Notes: generated by a model not told the origin, from the letters alone. Shown: positions 1 to 11,690, counted from the stretch's first letter. The stretch: DNA of 58,802 nt from Chara braunii (GCA_003427395.1 BFEA01000034.1:361038-419839), one strand, 5' to 3'. Numbers and translations are program-made.

Positions 1-2
1 GA

Positions 3-323
3 CCGTCTTATCGAGTTGATATTCCCCCTCATCTCAAAACATATCCTGTCTTTCATGCGTCCAAATTGTTGCCTTACGTAGAAGGAAATGAGTTTTCACA
101 CAGACCCTCTATGATTCCACCAGACATGGATGGCGGATACGAGGTTGACCGGATCATAGAGCATGGCTACTTCTTTACGGGAGGACGTGGACGACCTCAG
201 AAGCAGTTCAAGGTACGTTTTAAAACTCAAGCACCATCTGAGGACAGATGGTTTAGTAAACGTGAACTACTTGAAACTGCTCCTGATATTGTCGCTGCTC
301 ATGAACGAGGGTTAAAGTCTTAA
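3..323 (+). pseudogene. Ty3/gypsy polyprotein, C-terminal end (partial)
   Basis: The reading frame enters from the window edge and ends at a TAA (321-323). It encodes the last ~106 residues of a Ty3/gypsy integrase. The segment SYRVDIPPHLKTYPVFHASK matches the position just before the tail in gypsy integrases and is closely similar to the minus-strand element at 13.4-14.6 kb. After it come a GRGRPQK motif and a chromo-like tail (FKVRFK...DRWFSKRELLETAPDIV). This tail would act in target choice during integration. The rest of the element lies outside the window, so I cannot say whether it is intact. The type is given as pseudogene only because it is partial. Family assignment is secure; function of the tail is inferred from the chromovirus class. 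Confidence 0.85.
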
Positions 324-362
324 ATATTTATGCGGTGGAACTCGAAAATGGGCCGGCAGGAA

Positions 363-1371
363 TGTAAGAACCCTGTTCAGAAGTAGCCTGGGGCCCAGAA
401 CTCATCCCCAGACCACGCAGACCTGAGAAGGTCTGCGCTGGGCTGTGTGACCAAGACACGCCCAGGCCTGAGTCTGTCGAGTGTGGCTGTGTGACCGAAC
501 GCTGCACACGGGAAATTCAAGAGTCAAAGTCAACTGTAGAGTCAAAGGTACAGCACCCAGGCCCTGGGTTGGATACACTCACTTGTTGTGCGCCGGTACC
601 CAGACAGCATCCAGGCCGGAGGGAATTCGGTTTCAGGTCGATCTGGGCCCTCATTCGCATTGAGATCTGGACGGCTGATGGATACAGCATCCGGGGTCCA
701 GAACCCGCATCAACACTACATAAGAGTTCACTTCCTGGCTTTGACATTCATTCTGTCTTGCATTGAGGCTGACTCCACGCGTTGACTACAACGTTGGCTC
801 GAAGCTGCTACGCTGGCTCGACGCTGTGGCGCTGGCTATGTCGACATTGTGATCTCGGCAACGCGCTGCTTGTCCGGCATGGTGGCTGGGTTGCGGCTGT
901 CTTCATGGTATGCTGACGTGGCAGCTGCCACGCACCGTTGCCGAGGTGGCCGCTGCCACGTGTGTGATTGGCTGAGGTGGCTGTGGCCACTAATCTACTG
1001 CTGATGTGGCAAGGCTACATATGTGTAATGCTGTTCTACAGATCGTCATTCAGGAGGTGATCAGGACTGAGGAGAGATCGTGTTACTTACCTGGAATCTT
1101 CATGTCAACATTGCTTCATCGCTGATGTGGAACCGATTGGTTGTGCCACGTGGCACTTTGGAGGATACTACAGATACTCATTCAAATCATTGATTTCTGT
1201 GGAGGTGCTGGAGGAAGAAGCCCGTGGAGAAGTGGGCACTGTCTATCTCCCTCTTGTCTCAATCTCTTCTCCCTCTCACCGCTTTCGTCCGTGTATGTCC
1301 TCATCTATTGGGTATCTGGCTACGATTTTGATTATGGACTATCATCAGCTGTTCGACATTTTGGACTTACA
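363..1371 (+). repeat. Candidate 3' LTR of the left-edge Ty3/gypsy element
   Basis: Just after the polyprotein stop there is a purine-rich stretch (GGGCCGGCAGGAA) followed by TGTAAG at 363. The sequence CTTACA at 1366-1371 is its inverted complement, so TGTAAG...CTTACA would bound a 1009-bp LTR. The neighbouring element has LTR termini of the same form (TGTGAG...CTTGCA), which supports the choice. No second copy lies in the window, so the 3' boundary is provisional. I see no gene in it. Confidence 0.5.
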
Positions 1372-1579
1372 CTGTTGACATTGTCCTCACGATCTGGTTT
1401 CATTGCATATTTACCAAATTAAACAAATTTAAAATAAAAAATATTTTCTACTGTTTGTTTTTTGCTTGGCCCGGCTGGGAAAGTGGTCCTGGGGCACTGT
1501 TCCACTAGCACATGACACCACACATGATGGCCTATTGTGACGGGTGCGACACCACCTGAAAACGAAGAAAAGTAGTTAA

Positions 1580-2747
1580 TGCAAGGAATATGAGCGTGAA
1601 CGATATACAGAAAGCCAAGTTGCGAAATCACACAGATGTCCAGGTAGTCGTGTCCAAGCAGAGAGTACAAAATGCACCGAGAAACCATCCATATAGAGCA
1701 GTACAATGAAGTAATGAGCCAATGTTCAAGCCCGTAGGCCACACCAACACAGTATCCAAAGTCCCTCAATGAAGTAATGAGCCAATGTTCAAGCTTGTAG
1801 GCCACACCAACACAGTATCCAAAGTCCCTCCTCTCTGTCTGGCGCCCAGCGCCCAGCCTACTTTACTCGACTATTCTACCTACAGCTGGTTCACGCAACA
1901 GGCTCACTTTGACTCTCGAAGACCAATGTACATGACTGTCAACACCATAGCCGACCTCTCTTCATGCACCAGGTACGTATCTCGTCACCCTCAATCAGAA
2001 CTTGATTACCCCGCACTCGCCTCCTTCCCTGAAACCCACCCGATCGCCCGCCTTACCCCCCTGGCGCCCAGCAGCCCGGCTACGGCTGCCTACGCCCCGC
2101 TGCGCTGCAGCGCCCCACTTCACCACTACGCGCCCCATCAGCGCCTTTGGTGGCAGCAGCGCAGCATCAAGCAATAGTGCAGCAGCACTTCCGCATTGCC
2201 TGCACTGGCCAGACTGCCTGGCCCCGGCTGCCTCAATTCCTTTATGGAAATGGCAGCCTCCTGGATGCTGCATGTGGCCTGGCTGGAAGCTTCCAGTAGC
2301 TTCCGGTTGGGCCTCAGACCTGCGCCCAGGCCCGAGACTACAGTTGAGGGCCTGGGCCCCATTTACAGTTGGGCACGGCCTGAGTCTCCGGGCGTGGGCT
2401 GTTTGCTGCATCTGCGCAGGGCTCCAGGTACGTGCGTCTACAGTACTGCTTTTGCATAGGCCGATGATCTGCTTCTCAATGTATCGGCCCTGCTTCGTGT
2501 GTATGTGCCCAGGCGCAACTGTCAAGGCCTGGGCCAACTATACGACGCAGCTTAGTGAGGCTCACGCGTCCATTCAACCAACTGGTGTGCTGCAAGAGCC
2601 TGAATACCCACATATGAAAGTGCCCAATTTTGGCCTTTGACGAATATTCAGGCCCACCTTCACTTAGGGTGGGCACTCGGCTCGCTGGGGGCCTTAGCCC
2701 AGAACATGTGATGTCTGATAGGGCCCCTTGAGGGCTTGTTCCTCACA
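1580..2747 (-). repeat. 3' LTR of the Ty3/gypsy element
   Basis: On the minus strand it starts TGTGAGGAAC and ends CTTGCA. It matches 20162-21268 almost throughout. It is 61 bp longer because of a local tandem duplication at about 1708-1828, containing the phrase gagccaatgttcaag twice. Short open frames here are shadows and not genes. Confidence 0.93.
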
Positions 2748-2760
2748 TTCCATCCCCCTT
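2748..2760 (-). other. Polypurine tract (plus-strand primer)
   Basis: The minus strand reads AAGGGGGATGGAA directly before the LTR start TGTGAGG. This is the expected place and composition of a retrotransposon polypurine tract. Confidence 0.87.
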
Positions 2761-2785
2761 AGGTTCGAAAGTCCACTGAGATGCT

Positions 2786-2848
2786 TCATGCTGGTGCCTT
2801 CCCCTTCAGTATCTTCTCATAATCTGCCACGATCTCAGGAGCTGTCTT
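2786..2848 (-). pseudogene. Last codons of gypsy pol, cut off by the LINE
   Basis: Reading on from the duplicated target site, the minus strand encodes KTAPEIVADYEKILKGKAPA and a TGA at 2786-2788. The left-edge element has ETAPDIVAAHERGLKS followed by a stop at the same place, so this is the original end of the polyprotein. The main part of pol ends at 13408, on the other side of the LINE. The TSD keeps KTAPE on both sides, which confirms that one gene was split. Confidence 0.9.
2833..2848. repeat. LINE target-site duplication, left copy
   Basis: TCTCAGGAGCTGTCTT is identical to 13408-13423. Here it abuts a long poly-T (the LINE poly(A) on the minus strand), as expected of target-primed reverse transcription. 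Confidence 0.95.
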
Positions 2849-3947
2849 TTTTTTTTGTTTTGTTTTGTTTTTGTTTTTTTGAAAGGCCCTTGTGCAAGAC
2901 CTCTATCCTGGTGGTGGTAGGAGAACCACCGGGATTGAGGCTTTGCCTAGCGGGCCGCTCCATCTATTGGTGGGGAGCAACACCTGCTGGAAACCGGGTC
3001 CAGCGTCCCAAAAAATACATCTTTGCCACACAGTACATCAATGAGAGTGACGCCACGGTGCTGGAAACCGGGTCCAGCGTCCCATCTCCACTCTACTCTT
3101 CCATATCTAAACTGCAGCAGGGTCGGGTATTGGGGGGGGGGCACCGGGGGGCACCGGTGGAGTCCCCCTCCATCCCCTAGCCTCTANCATCCACCCACTA
3201 TCCTCATGGCGCCCATTGAAGCAATAGAAAACCAGGCTGCAGTGAGATAGGCTGAAATTAGCTGAAATCCTTTGGAGAGATACAGAGATACAGAAGAATA
3301 CTGAAGAGTACTGAGTATTTCTGAGCATTGTGTGGGAGGCCTCATCTGCTGGGAACCAGGCCCAGCGTTCCAAGACTACCTCTGTACAAAACAATACCCC
3401 TCCCCTAGCTCCTGTGCGCCACCTGCTGTCCTCATGGCGTCCCTTTTTTTTGCGGGCCGCTCCATCTATTGGTGGGGAGCGACACCTGCTGAAAACCGGG
3501 TCCAGCGTCCCATGAATACATCTTGCAGCACAGAAAAAAAAAACAACCACAGGAAGGCGCCAAGGCGCTGGAAACCTGAATCAGCTTCCCATATGTACTC
3601 TAGTCTGCAGCGGGGTCGGGAGTTGGGGGGGCCACTGGGGGGCACCAGTGGAATCTCCCTCCGTCCCTTTCCCCACTCACTATCCTCATGACGCCCATTG
3701 TAGTATCGAACAGGTTATCTTAGGATCTTGCCAAGATCGGCCTAATTACTGTAATAGAAAACTGAGAAGACTGACAAGAGTCCTGGTGACTGAAGCACCA
3801 ACAGAAGCATACTGAAACACAGGCTGATCGACCAGAGTACAGGCTGTGGTAAACAGCTTAAGAACCTGTGCCAACTCGACTGCGAAAGGGAATCGCAAAT
3901 TGGAGGCCAGGATGGAGCACCAGAGCTAAAGAGAGATCAGCCAATCG
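2849..3947 (-). other. LINE 3' UTR with repeated hairpin tail modules
   Basis: After the ORF2 stop there is no plausible gene. Reading the minus strand, partial modules lie at about 3565-3595, 3341-3376 and 3060-3085, a short one with its own A-run at 3446-3511, and the terminal full module at 2893-3012. The terminal module has hairpin 1 (GCTGGA, loop CCCGGTT, TCCAGC), the spacer with CCCCACCAATAGATGG, and hairpin 2 (GGTGG, loop TTCTCCTA, CCACC, with an outer CCTC/GAGG pairing). It then runs into the poly(A) at 2849-2880. Nested SINE insertions and an ancestral LINE tail are both possible origins for the internal copies. Confidence 0.75.
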
Positions 3948-6900
3948 CTACAGTGCTGGGAGTCTGGCATGGTGCTGGAGACCAGGAGGTTCTGTAGGCA
4001 GCAGGATTTCTGCTAAGGAGAGTGGGTGGGGGGGGAAGGGGTCCGCGAAGTCCTGGGCTGGCCGTAGCACCTCACCCGGATCCACATTAGTCCAATCATG
4101 GAAGACCAATCGGTAGTCCCTTTCTATCTCTAGCCCGGGATCCTCTTGTGGCCCCGTTTCAGACAGGACACTACTGGACCACTTTACCTCGGCCACCCGT
4201 CCTTCCCAGTCCTTTCCCAACCATTTCTTGCCGAAGCAAGAGATGGCTTTGTGTATGTCTCTCCGGTTGTGCATTTGATCGAGCTTATCCTTAACAGCTT
4301 TCCNTTGGGATGCAANTTCATATTGGAATAACTCCCTGATTTGTTCCATNGCTTCTCCCTCTGCCACCTGCNCTCCTTCTCTCTCGAGGATACATCTCTT
4401 CCACCATATAGTCCATAGAACACTCCTTCTACCCAGGTTGAACATGTTCTCCGCAAAGCTGCTCTCCCGGATCTGTGGGTAGTACCCTAGGAGTATAGCC
4501 CTCCAATCCCATGGCCATTCTACCTCAGGAACAATATGCCGNNAGATCCTATCCCANGTTCTCCACAAGAGTACAGACGCCGGGCATTGCAGGAAGATAT
4601 GTTCGATGGTTTCAGCCCGCCTTCTCCCAGGGAAGCACCGGAGGCATTTACGACACCATGGCAGCGCCTTCCCTTGTTGTTCAAGCCTGGTATGGTCAAT
4701 AAGCCAGTCGTTAGTAGGTAAACATCTGTGTTCTATTTGCCATTGGAGTGCCGAGATTTTGCCCGGTCTACAGTTATACTGTGCGAACCATCGAATGGGC
4801 TTGAGCAGGTTGCGGTCGATATTGAGATGCCGGTACCATCTATCCTCCACCTTCTCTCGCAGCCTCCTCTTGGGTCTTAACATACGGTAGACCGACTTAA
4901 CTTTAAGCTTATATAGTGACAATGTGACTGCCCCCCCTTTCCCAGGCCTGGTACCACAGGTCCATTCCATTCGTCGGGGTCCAGGGGGAGGTCCTCAATC
5001 GCAGTCATTGGGCAGTACACCTTTGGGTGTCCTTCTTCCTCTATGATCCTAATGCGATAGACCCCTTTTCTCTCCCTCCATTCAAAGGGTTGTTGGTTCC
5101 ATTGCAACCCATCGTCCTTTTGGATGGAAAAAAATTCTATTAATATGCGAGATGGATCAGTCATGTGCACCCTCCCCACTTCCCTAATACGGTCAGGCAA
5201 CCCCACCCAGTCCCCCTCCTTCACGCAAGGGCCCTTTCTGAGGGTGNTGTACCAATGGAGGGGGAAACTGTNGATGAGTTCGTTTAGTGCTATCTCGGTA
5301 AGGTGACAGTACCGCAGGCAAGCTCGCATTTGCTCNGTGTTCTTCCAAGTCCCTGTCTCCTGGTCCCATAAGTCCCCCACTCTCCGTATCCCGTGTTTAA
5401 CCCATCCCTTCCAGGGAGCGTCCGAACTGCACCGCACCCTCCCTTCGGAGTCCGTTATTAGGCGGTTACCAAAGAGGGGTTGTCTGAATATTTCTTCCCA
5501 CCTTTCTGGCACAGGACGATCGGGGGGGGGGAGTCTCCTCCAGGTATGGAGAAGGCGCACCTAGTGTTTGTCAGCCGGATCTCCGTTTCTATACTTCCTA
5601 GGCACCTTCCAGTACCTGTCCTCTAACCACACCCGAGGGTCGATCTCTGGTGGGGATTCCGGGGCCAGGTCCGCGAGTTGGGCCAAAGCTAGGGGCACCC
5701 ATGGGGATGAAGGCGAGAAAACAATGTGTTGGATCCAGCGAATTGTGAGGGCGTGGAATTGCATGGCTGGGTCTACGATTCCCAGACCTCCTCTGTTCTT
5801 GGGCTGGATCACCAAGTCCCATGCAACCCGGCTTATCACATGGGCAGTGTTGCTGTCTCCTCTCCAAAGGAAAACCGCTAGCTGTTGCTTAAGTGTTTTA
5901 AGGCCCCCATTACTCATTGGCCATAAGATGACCTTATACAAGAGTGTGGCAAGGATTACATTGTTAATGACCAGCGCTCTCCCGAAAATTGATGTATGTT
6001 TGTTGTTCCATTTTTCAAATTTGGTTCTCGCTGGCCCGGCCAACCATTCATCATTCGTTGCCGGTTTTCCTCTGGCAGTCATTTGTGCCCCCAGAACTCT
6101 CAGGGGGTCATCGAGGGGGAACCACGTGATTCGTGGGCTNTCCGGGGGTCTCCCCCCCTGATGGTGCATCCACCAACCTACCATTTTTTGTCCCCAATTG
6201 ACAGCCATATCGGACAGCTGACAGAACTTATTCATGAGGTGCTGAATCTCCTCCATGTTAGATTCTGTCGCTTCCATCATGATCGTAAGGTCGTCTGCAA
6301 ACAGGGAACAAATCGGGATCGCATCTTGCGGAATGTTGGCTATCTTGATGCGCGTGAGATTCTTTTTTTTTCTCAGGTTGGCTGATAGTGCTTCCATTAT
6401 TACNAGAAAGAGGTATGGGGCAATNGGNTCCCCTTGCCTCACCGATCGTTGGAGCTCAAAGGGGGGTGCCACTGACCCATTGACCTGGACACAGGTAGTG
6501 GCATTTTTGTGTAGGATCTTAACCCAGCGTCGAAACGTAGGGCCGAAGTTCATTTTCTCTAGGCATTTGTCCAGGAAGTCCCAATCCACGTGGTCATAGG
6601 CTTTTTCGAAATCGATGAAGATGATGACAGCATTTGCCCGATTTCGTTGCGCCAATTGGACCACGTCATTAACCAGCAAGATATTTTCTTGTATATTTCT
6701 GCTGGACATGAATCCTGTTTGGGCCGGGTGTATAACGTCTTCCAAAACCTTTGCCATTTTGTTGGCTAGTGCTTTGGAAAGCATTTTACAGACTAGGTGA
6801 CCAGAGTGATTGGCCTATAATTCCCGATGTTCATTTTATCTCCTTTTTTATAGAGGAGAGACAACACCCCTTTCCCTACAATTTCCCCCATTTCCCCAGC

Positions 6901-8547
6901 CTCCCATACGTCTTGATAGTATTCCCACAAGTCGCTGCTCATGTCAGTCCATGTGGCTTCCCAGAACTCTTTGGGAAACCCATCAATGTCGGGGTTTTTT
7001 TCTTCCTTCATTTGGAGAAGTGCAGTCCATACCTCTTCTTTTGTGAGCGGTTCCTCCAATCCGTCCCGCTGCTGAGGAGAAATTGAGCGGTCCATTGGGG
7101 AGAGGAATTCTTGTAATTCCCTGATTCTTGCTTCCTCCTGCGGGGATGGGATTTGGGAAGTATACAGTTGTTTAAAAAATGTCCTGGTGATTAACGAACA
7201 GTGTGCAGTGCCAGTGGCGATAGTGTTGCTATTCTCTGGGTCAAAAAACGCTTCGATAGTCGTCTGTCTAGCTCTAGCGGTGGCTATTGAGAAGAACTGT
7301 GTGTCCATTGATGCTTCATGTGCTAGATGGGTCATTTTCCCTCGAATTCTAATCCCTTGCCATCTATGTAATGCGAATTGTAGGAGCTGGTCTTTCTTGT
7401 CTTGGATAACTGTGATAAGGTGATGCGGTTCCTGAGTGGAAGTAGTAAGCTGTAGCGACTCTACCTGTTGTTTCAGGCTTATTAGTTCGTTGTGGGTAGT
7501 CATTTCTTGGTATTGCCGTAATGCTGCCTTGGCTTTAGAGAATTCTTTACATTTCTTTGCGAGGAAGACTAGGCCGTTATTAAACCAGGTGAGACGTGAG
7601 TCAAAAAGGTGTCTCTGCTGACGCCAGAAGTTTCATTTGTGCCTGATCATCTGTGAGAAGGAAGAGTCCTTAAGCAGGGAGGTGTTAAGTTTGTAGAAGC
7701 CCGGTCCTTGATCGGGTATTTTCCTCATAGTTAGTACAATGCCGCAGGTTTTATGGTCCAGCCCCGGATGCGGGCTTCGTGGAAGAATCAATGCCCATCG
7801 CAAAGCCCCTTCCAAATCGTTGGATAATAGGATAAGATCGATCCTCGATTTGGACAAGCGCGCCGGGTCATTCTCTCGTATGCATGTGAAGACTCGCGCT
7901 TGGGGGTGCAGCCGTCGAAAGGTGTTGAAGACCGAAAGTGATCTGCAGAGGTCGGCTATCATCTGTTCATCCTCTGCCGCCGCGAAGGAGGGTGATTCCT
8001 GGGGTTTCCATCTGTCCAAAACTTTGTCGGGGGTGGCATTGAAGTCTCCTGCCAAGGGGATGCCTTCCGGGACTTGCATGCCGATTCTCCCCAAGAATTC
8101 CCTCCTTTCCCCTACTGTATTTGGAGAGTAGATGCAAATGATGCAGAGCAGCTCTAATTCCAGCATGCCCAGGACAGAGGCCCAACGTCCCTCTTCTTCG
8201 TCCACTGCCCAGTGGACAGGTTGAAATCTGGAGTCTGGAGGGACCCAGATTGCTACCCCTGCTGAGCCGGGTCTCGGGGCGTGTGCTCTAATAGTTGTGT
8301 GGGGCCAGATTTGCTTATGTGCTCTGTTATGCTCCGGGTTGTCTAACAAATGGGTTTCTTGTATGCAGATTACGTCCGGCCATCGCCTGCCTCCAATTCC
8401 TTTGAGTTGATCCCAAATAGCTTGTCGCTTTTCAGGTTTGCTTGATGCCAAGCCATTAACGTTAATGGAGCGCAGGTCTAAGTCAGCCGAATCAACGCAT
8501 TTCCGCCATGCCAAGTTCCTACAATATAATGTTTCGAGGTCATCCAT
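3948..8547 (-). pseudogene. LINE ORF2: AP endonuclease, reverse transcriptase, zinc-binding domain
   Basis: Start: ATG at 8547 (MDDLETLY). Endonuclease 8547-7633 has the usual motifs: SINVNGL, QETH, YSPN, GDFN, SRIDLIL and LDHK. A linker follows with NYRPITLV near 6800. RT 6784-5561 contains FIDFEKAYDHVDW, SVRQG and FADD (about 6290-6301). After a connection region, the C-terminal zinc-binding domain (zf-RVT type; CLPTND...CRKC...EHIFLQC) lies near 4.6-4.8 kb, ending at 3948. Breaks: in-frame TGA at 7633, frameshift near 6790, TAG at 5561-5563, and a frameshift in the plus-strand C7 run near 4930. Role by family: nicks target DNA and copies the element RNA into it. Ns interrupt a few codons. 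Cannot make active protein as assembled. Confidence 0.92.
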
Positions 8548-8661
8548 TTCTTCCTATCCTCAATTTGATGGATACCTTAGCGTGAGATTCCCATCCATTT
8601 AGGTGTGTCATAGTGGGTGCCAATGCTTGAGGTCCCACTTATCTAGGTACAATACTTTTTC

Positions 8662-9693
8662 TCATGCAATTCGACACAGGCATCGACAAACGTCATCTTC
8701 GGACCAGAAGTCGCTGGCTTTGATCTTGGCACATTGCAGGTCTAAGAGGGCATTATGGCTAAACCAGCCTAGATTAGAAGTTTTATTGGGGTCAAAGAGC
8801 AGGTACAAATCATTCCGCGCTATCTGTTCAGTAGACGTCTCAAACCTCAATCCCGCCCTTGCCCCCGGGGAGTAGTGTTTGGGGATGAAGGTTGACATCT
8901 GGTCAGAGAACACTCTGCCTTTCTCCATACGGTCTTTCTCATGGAGCGAGAATTCCCAACCATGCATTGTAACGCCCCCGTAGTCCCCCGCCGGGGAGAG
9001 ACCCAACTCCCATCTTCCTTCCGCTTTCCTGAGGGGGAGTACCATCACCCCATTGGTTTTGGAAAGAGGTAGTTCGAAGAGGCCCCGTTCAATGACCTGC
9101 CTGACCTTAAGTCTTCGCGAAGTCATCCCTTCCTCTGTTGTTCCCCTTCCACCATCCGACACTGCGCACGAGGTCTCAGGTGAGTGGGGAGCCGAAGGCT
9201 TCGCTGCCGGAGGCGGATGAAACCGTCCTCGAGCGACGGCCAATATGCGTTGGAATGCCTCAGCCCAAGTTAAATTGGGGGGGGGGGCGAAGGTGAGCGC
9301 GTTCCTCAGAGACGGGCTGTTGTTAAGGAGTGCCACTAACTCAACGTAAGATTTGTCCCAGTATTCCTCTCCTTCGTGTGGGCAGTCTGCTTGGAGATGT
9401 TTAAGAATCCAATCCGCCACTACCTGGATTTTCTGATCCAGGCTCATTTCCTGGGGGGGGGCATCTGGGCCCGATGGGTCCTTGGGGGGTTCCTCCATCT
9501 CTACATCAGGCGGGGGGGAAGTTGTATCTACGTCCATTTGCTGCACCCCAAAGGCGTCCGAACAGAAGTCCGGGGCCAAATAATCTGGTTGTTCCTGTTG
9601 TTGGCCCTGCCCCCCTTGCGGTTGCGGCTGTTGAGTATGTAACAGTTGTTGTTTGAGCAGGTGCGGTGACCGGGTCCTTGCCTGCTGTTTCAA
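8662..9693 (-). pseudogene. Uncharacterised LINE-encoded segment (distal ORF1 or a separate ORF)
   Basis: This 343-codon frame lies between the zinc-knuckle ORF1 and ORF2, in the same frame as ORF2 and ending 114 bases upstream of it. The N-terminal third is glutamine-rich (QQLLHTQQPQPQGGQG) and then acidic/proline-rich. The rest looks globular, with phrases such as RQVIERGLFELPLSKTNGVM, GWEFSLHEKDRMEKG and NDLYLLFDP. I do not recognise the domain. It connects to ORF1 through two frame changes in homopolymer-rich sequence, so it may be the C-terminal part of one long ORF1 protein. Its openness and codon continuity inside the LINE argue that it was translated. No function is claimed. Confidence 0.6.
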
Positions 9694-11305
9694 CCTTGTT
9701 CCATGCTGTTTCTCTGGGGTTGCATTCTTCCCTTTTTCCCCTTTTGTCGTATTGTGCTCTCTGCTATTGGGGTGGGCCGGGTGGGCTGAGTATCCGACCG
9801 ACTGTCTGTCACCTTTTCTCCTATCATCAAGCTCGATTGAGCTGATGCTGGCTGATCCTCCCCATTAGGTTGGTCCTCTTCTGTAGAGACCTCCTCCTGG
9901 GTTTCTTGTGTCTCCTGGATCAATTCCACCCCATATTTCAGACACTCAAAGCGGTTACCCTGATTCTCAGCTCCTTTCTTTATTTCCACCAGTTCCTTCT
10001 GCGGGGGTTCCTTCTTTTTGTTGCCGACTGCCACCCAAGTGCCCTGGTTTTTCAACTTGGGGGGGGGTGCAAATGTGACTCCAGTGATTTGGGGGGGGTC
10101 CAGTTAGAAGGTGGTTGTGTCCCCGGCCAAGGGTCCCCCTGCCCTTCCCATGTCCAACCAACTACTTCCCCCTCCTGCCCCCCTGGTTTATCAATGTAAA
10201 CCCATCCCTCATAACCCGGGTCGACCGTCCGCCACCTGGTTTCTTCGAAAGGGTCCTTTCTCAGACGTCCTGTGGGTTTTGCAGTACGCGAGGGATGTCG
10301 GCTGCAGGTTGTGTCAGTGTAAAGGTGCCCGTAGGCCTGGCACTTAAAACACCAGGGTCTATGTTTATGGGCGGTATGGACACGATACAATTTACCCCCG
10401 ACACAGAAGGGGATTACATCGTCAATCGAGGAAACATGCTCATCAACCAGATTTATGGCCAGCATTAAGTAATCGTCCCTCCGGGCCACATGCGGAGGGA
10501 GCGGGTCAATGAAATCAATTATGTCATATTTCTCGGCGATGTCCTGGACGAAGGCGGCCTGGATCTCGATTGCAATGTGTCGGAATTCTACCCAGAAGTG
10601 TTCTCTCATTAATTTCTCCCTGCGCTCCTCCGGTCGTTGCGGCTTCGGAGGGGCCCATGGGTAGATACGGACCTCATATCTATTGCACCGCAGAGATCTC
10701 CATCCATCCATCGTTTTTTTGTCCGCCTCTGTCACACAGAGGACTGTAATAACAGACGACGAGGCCGGTTGGATGAGGAACCGTTCACGTGCATTCGCCG
10801 GAGATCCTTTGAATGCAGCTAATCGTTCTCTAATCCACCCGACTTTATCGTTTGTAGATTTGAAGGCTGCGTCGTCATGGAAGGCCCAGTTGCTTGCATG
10901 ACGGGTGTAAATGAGGTCTCTTGTTCTCACAGCCTCCTCTGGCAGTGCTCTAACAATGGACGACTTGCCCCCCTGCTGCACGATTCTGTTCTCTGGGGTG
11001 GCCAGGAGGCGGGAGAGGAAGAAGGCTCCTGCTGTTGTCAGGTTCTCTACCTATGTCCTGGCAGTCGAGCCCTGAGAGGATGAGCTCGGTTGAGGTTCAG
11101 TGGGTGTTATCTCCTTGTCTTTCGCCGGGTCCTTCCCTGTGTCGTCCTTCATCTGATCCGGGGTCCGGTCGTCCTTGGGGGCATTATCCCCTTCCCCCAT
11201 TAGGCGGCCCTGGGCGTACTGTCTAACTATCCCTCTGTATAATAGCATAGAATCAATTCTCTTATGAGCCCGCTGATGGCGAGGCTTCATGTTGTTGCTC
11301 ACCAT
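9690..11305 (-). pseudogene. LINE ORF1 with zinc knuckle (gag-like RNA-binding protein)
   Basis: ATG at 11305 (MVSNNMKPRHQ). The frame meets a TAG at 11051-11053 and continues in the same frame (VENLTTAGAFFLSRLLATP...). It then spans a globular region resembling the DUF4283-type ORF1 domain of plant L1 elements (my recollection of the family, not a search). A knuckle follows, CFKCQAYGHLYTDTTC, spaced C-x2-C-x4-H-x6-C; the last spacing is longer than the classical x4. At about 10052-10070 a C9 run shifts the frame, and the next frame (KLKNQGTWVAVGNKKKEPP) continues to 9690. ORF1 proteins bind the element RNA to form the particle that reaches the nucleus. Broken as assembled, though the C-run shift may be a sequencing error. 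Confidence 0.8.
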
Positions 11306-11328
11306 CTTGAGATGCCGCGCATCCTGAA

Positions 11329-11690
11329 GCAGAGGGACAGTTGAGGATGGGAGGCAGTCGGGATCGTGAAGGGAGGGTCGTAGAGAGAAGAGGGAGATAG
11401 AGGAGAGGGGTGGGTAAGTTTGAACAGCAAGGAGTGGGGGGCAGTCGGGAACGTGAAGGGAGGAGGGGGAAATCAGTCAGGATCGGGGAGGGAAGGGGGG
11501 ATCTAATGAAACAGAGGGACAATCGAGGATGGGAGGCAGTCGGGATCGTGAACGGAGGATCGTAGGGGGAAGAGGGAGATGGAGGAGAGGGGTGGGTCAG
11601 TTTCATCAGCAGGGAGTGAAGGGAGGAGGGGGAAATCAGTCGGGGTCATAGAGGGGAGGGGGGATCGGGATTGGGGGAGAGGGGGGAACA
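11329..11690. repeat. ~182-bp tandem repeat in the LINE 5' UTR, two copies
   Basis: The phrase cagagggaca...gatgggaggcagtcgggatcgtga begins at 11329 and again at 11511, and both copies continue through gaagagggagat and ggagaggggtggg. The copies differ by several substitutions and indels. Confidence 0.75.

Noticed and set aside
1995-2640. ORFs of 180-212 codons on both strands near 2.0-2.6 kb (and their copies at 20.5-20.95 kb)
   Set aside because: They lie inside LTR sequence, differ in frame between the two LTRs and show no domain.
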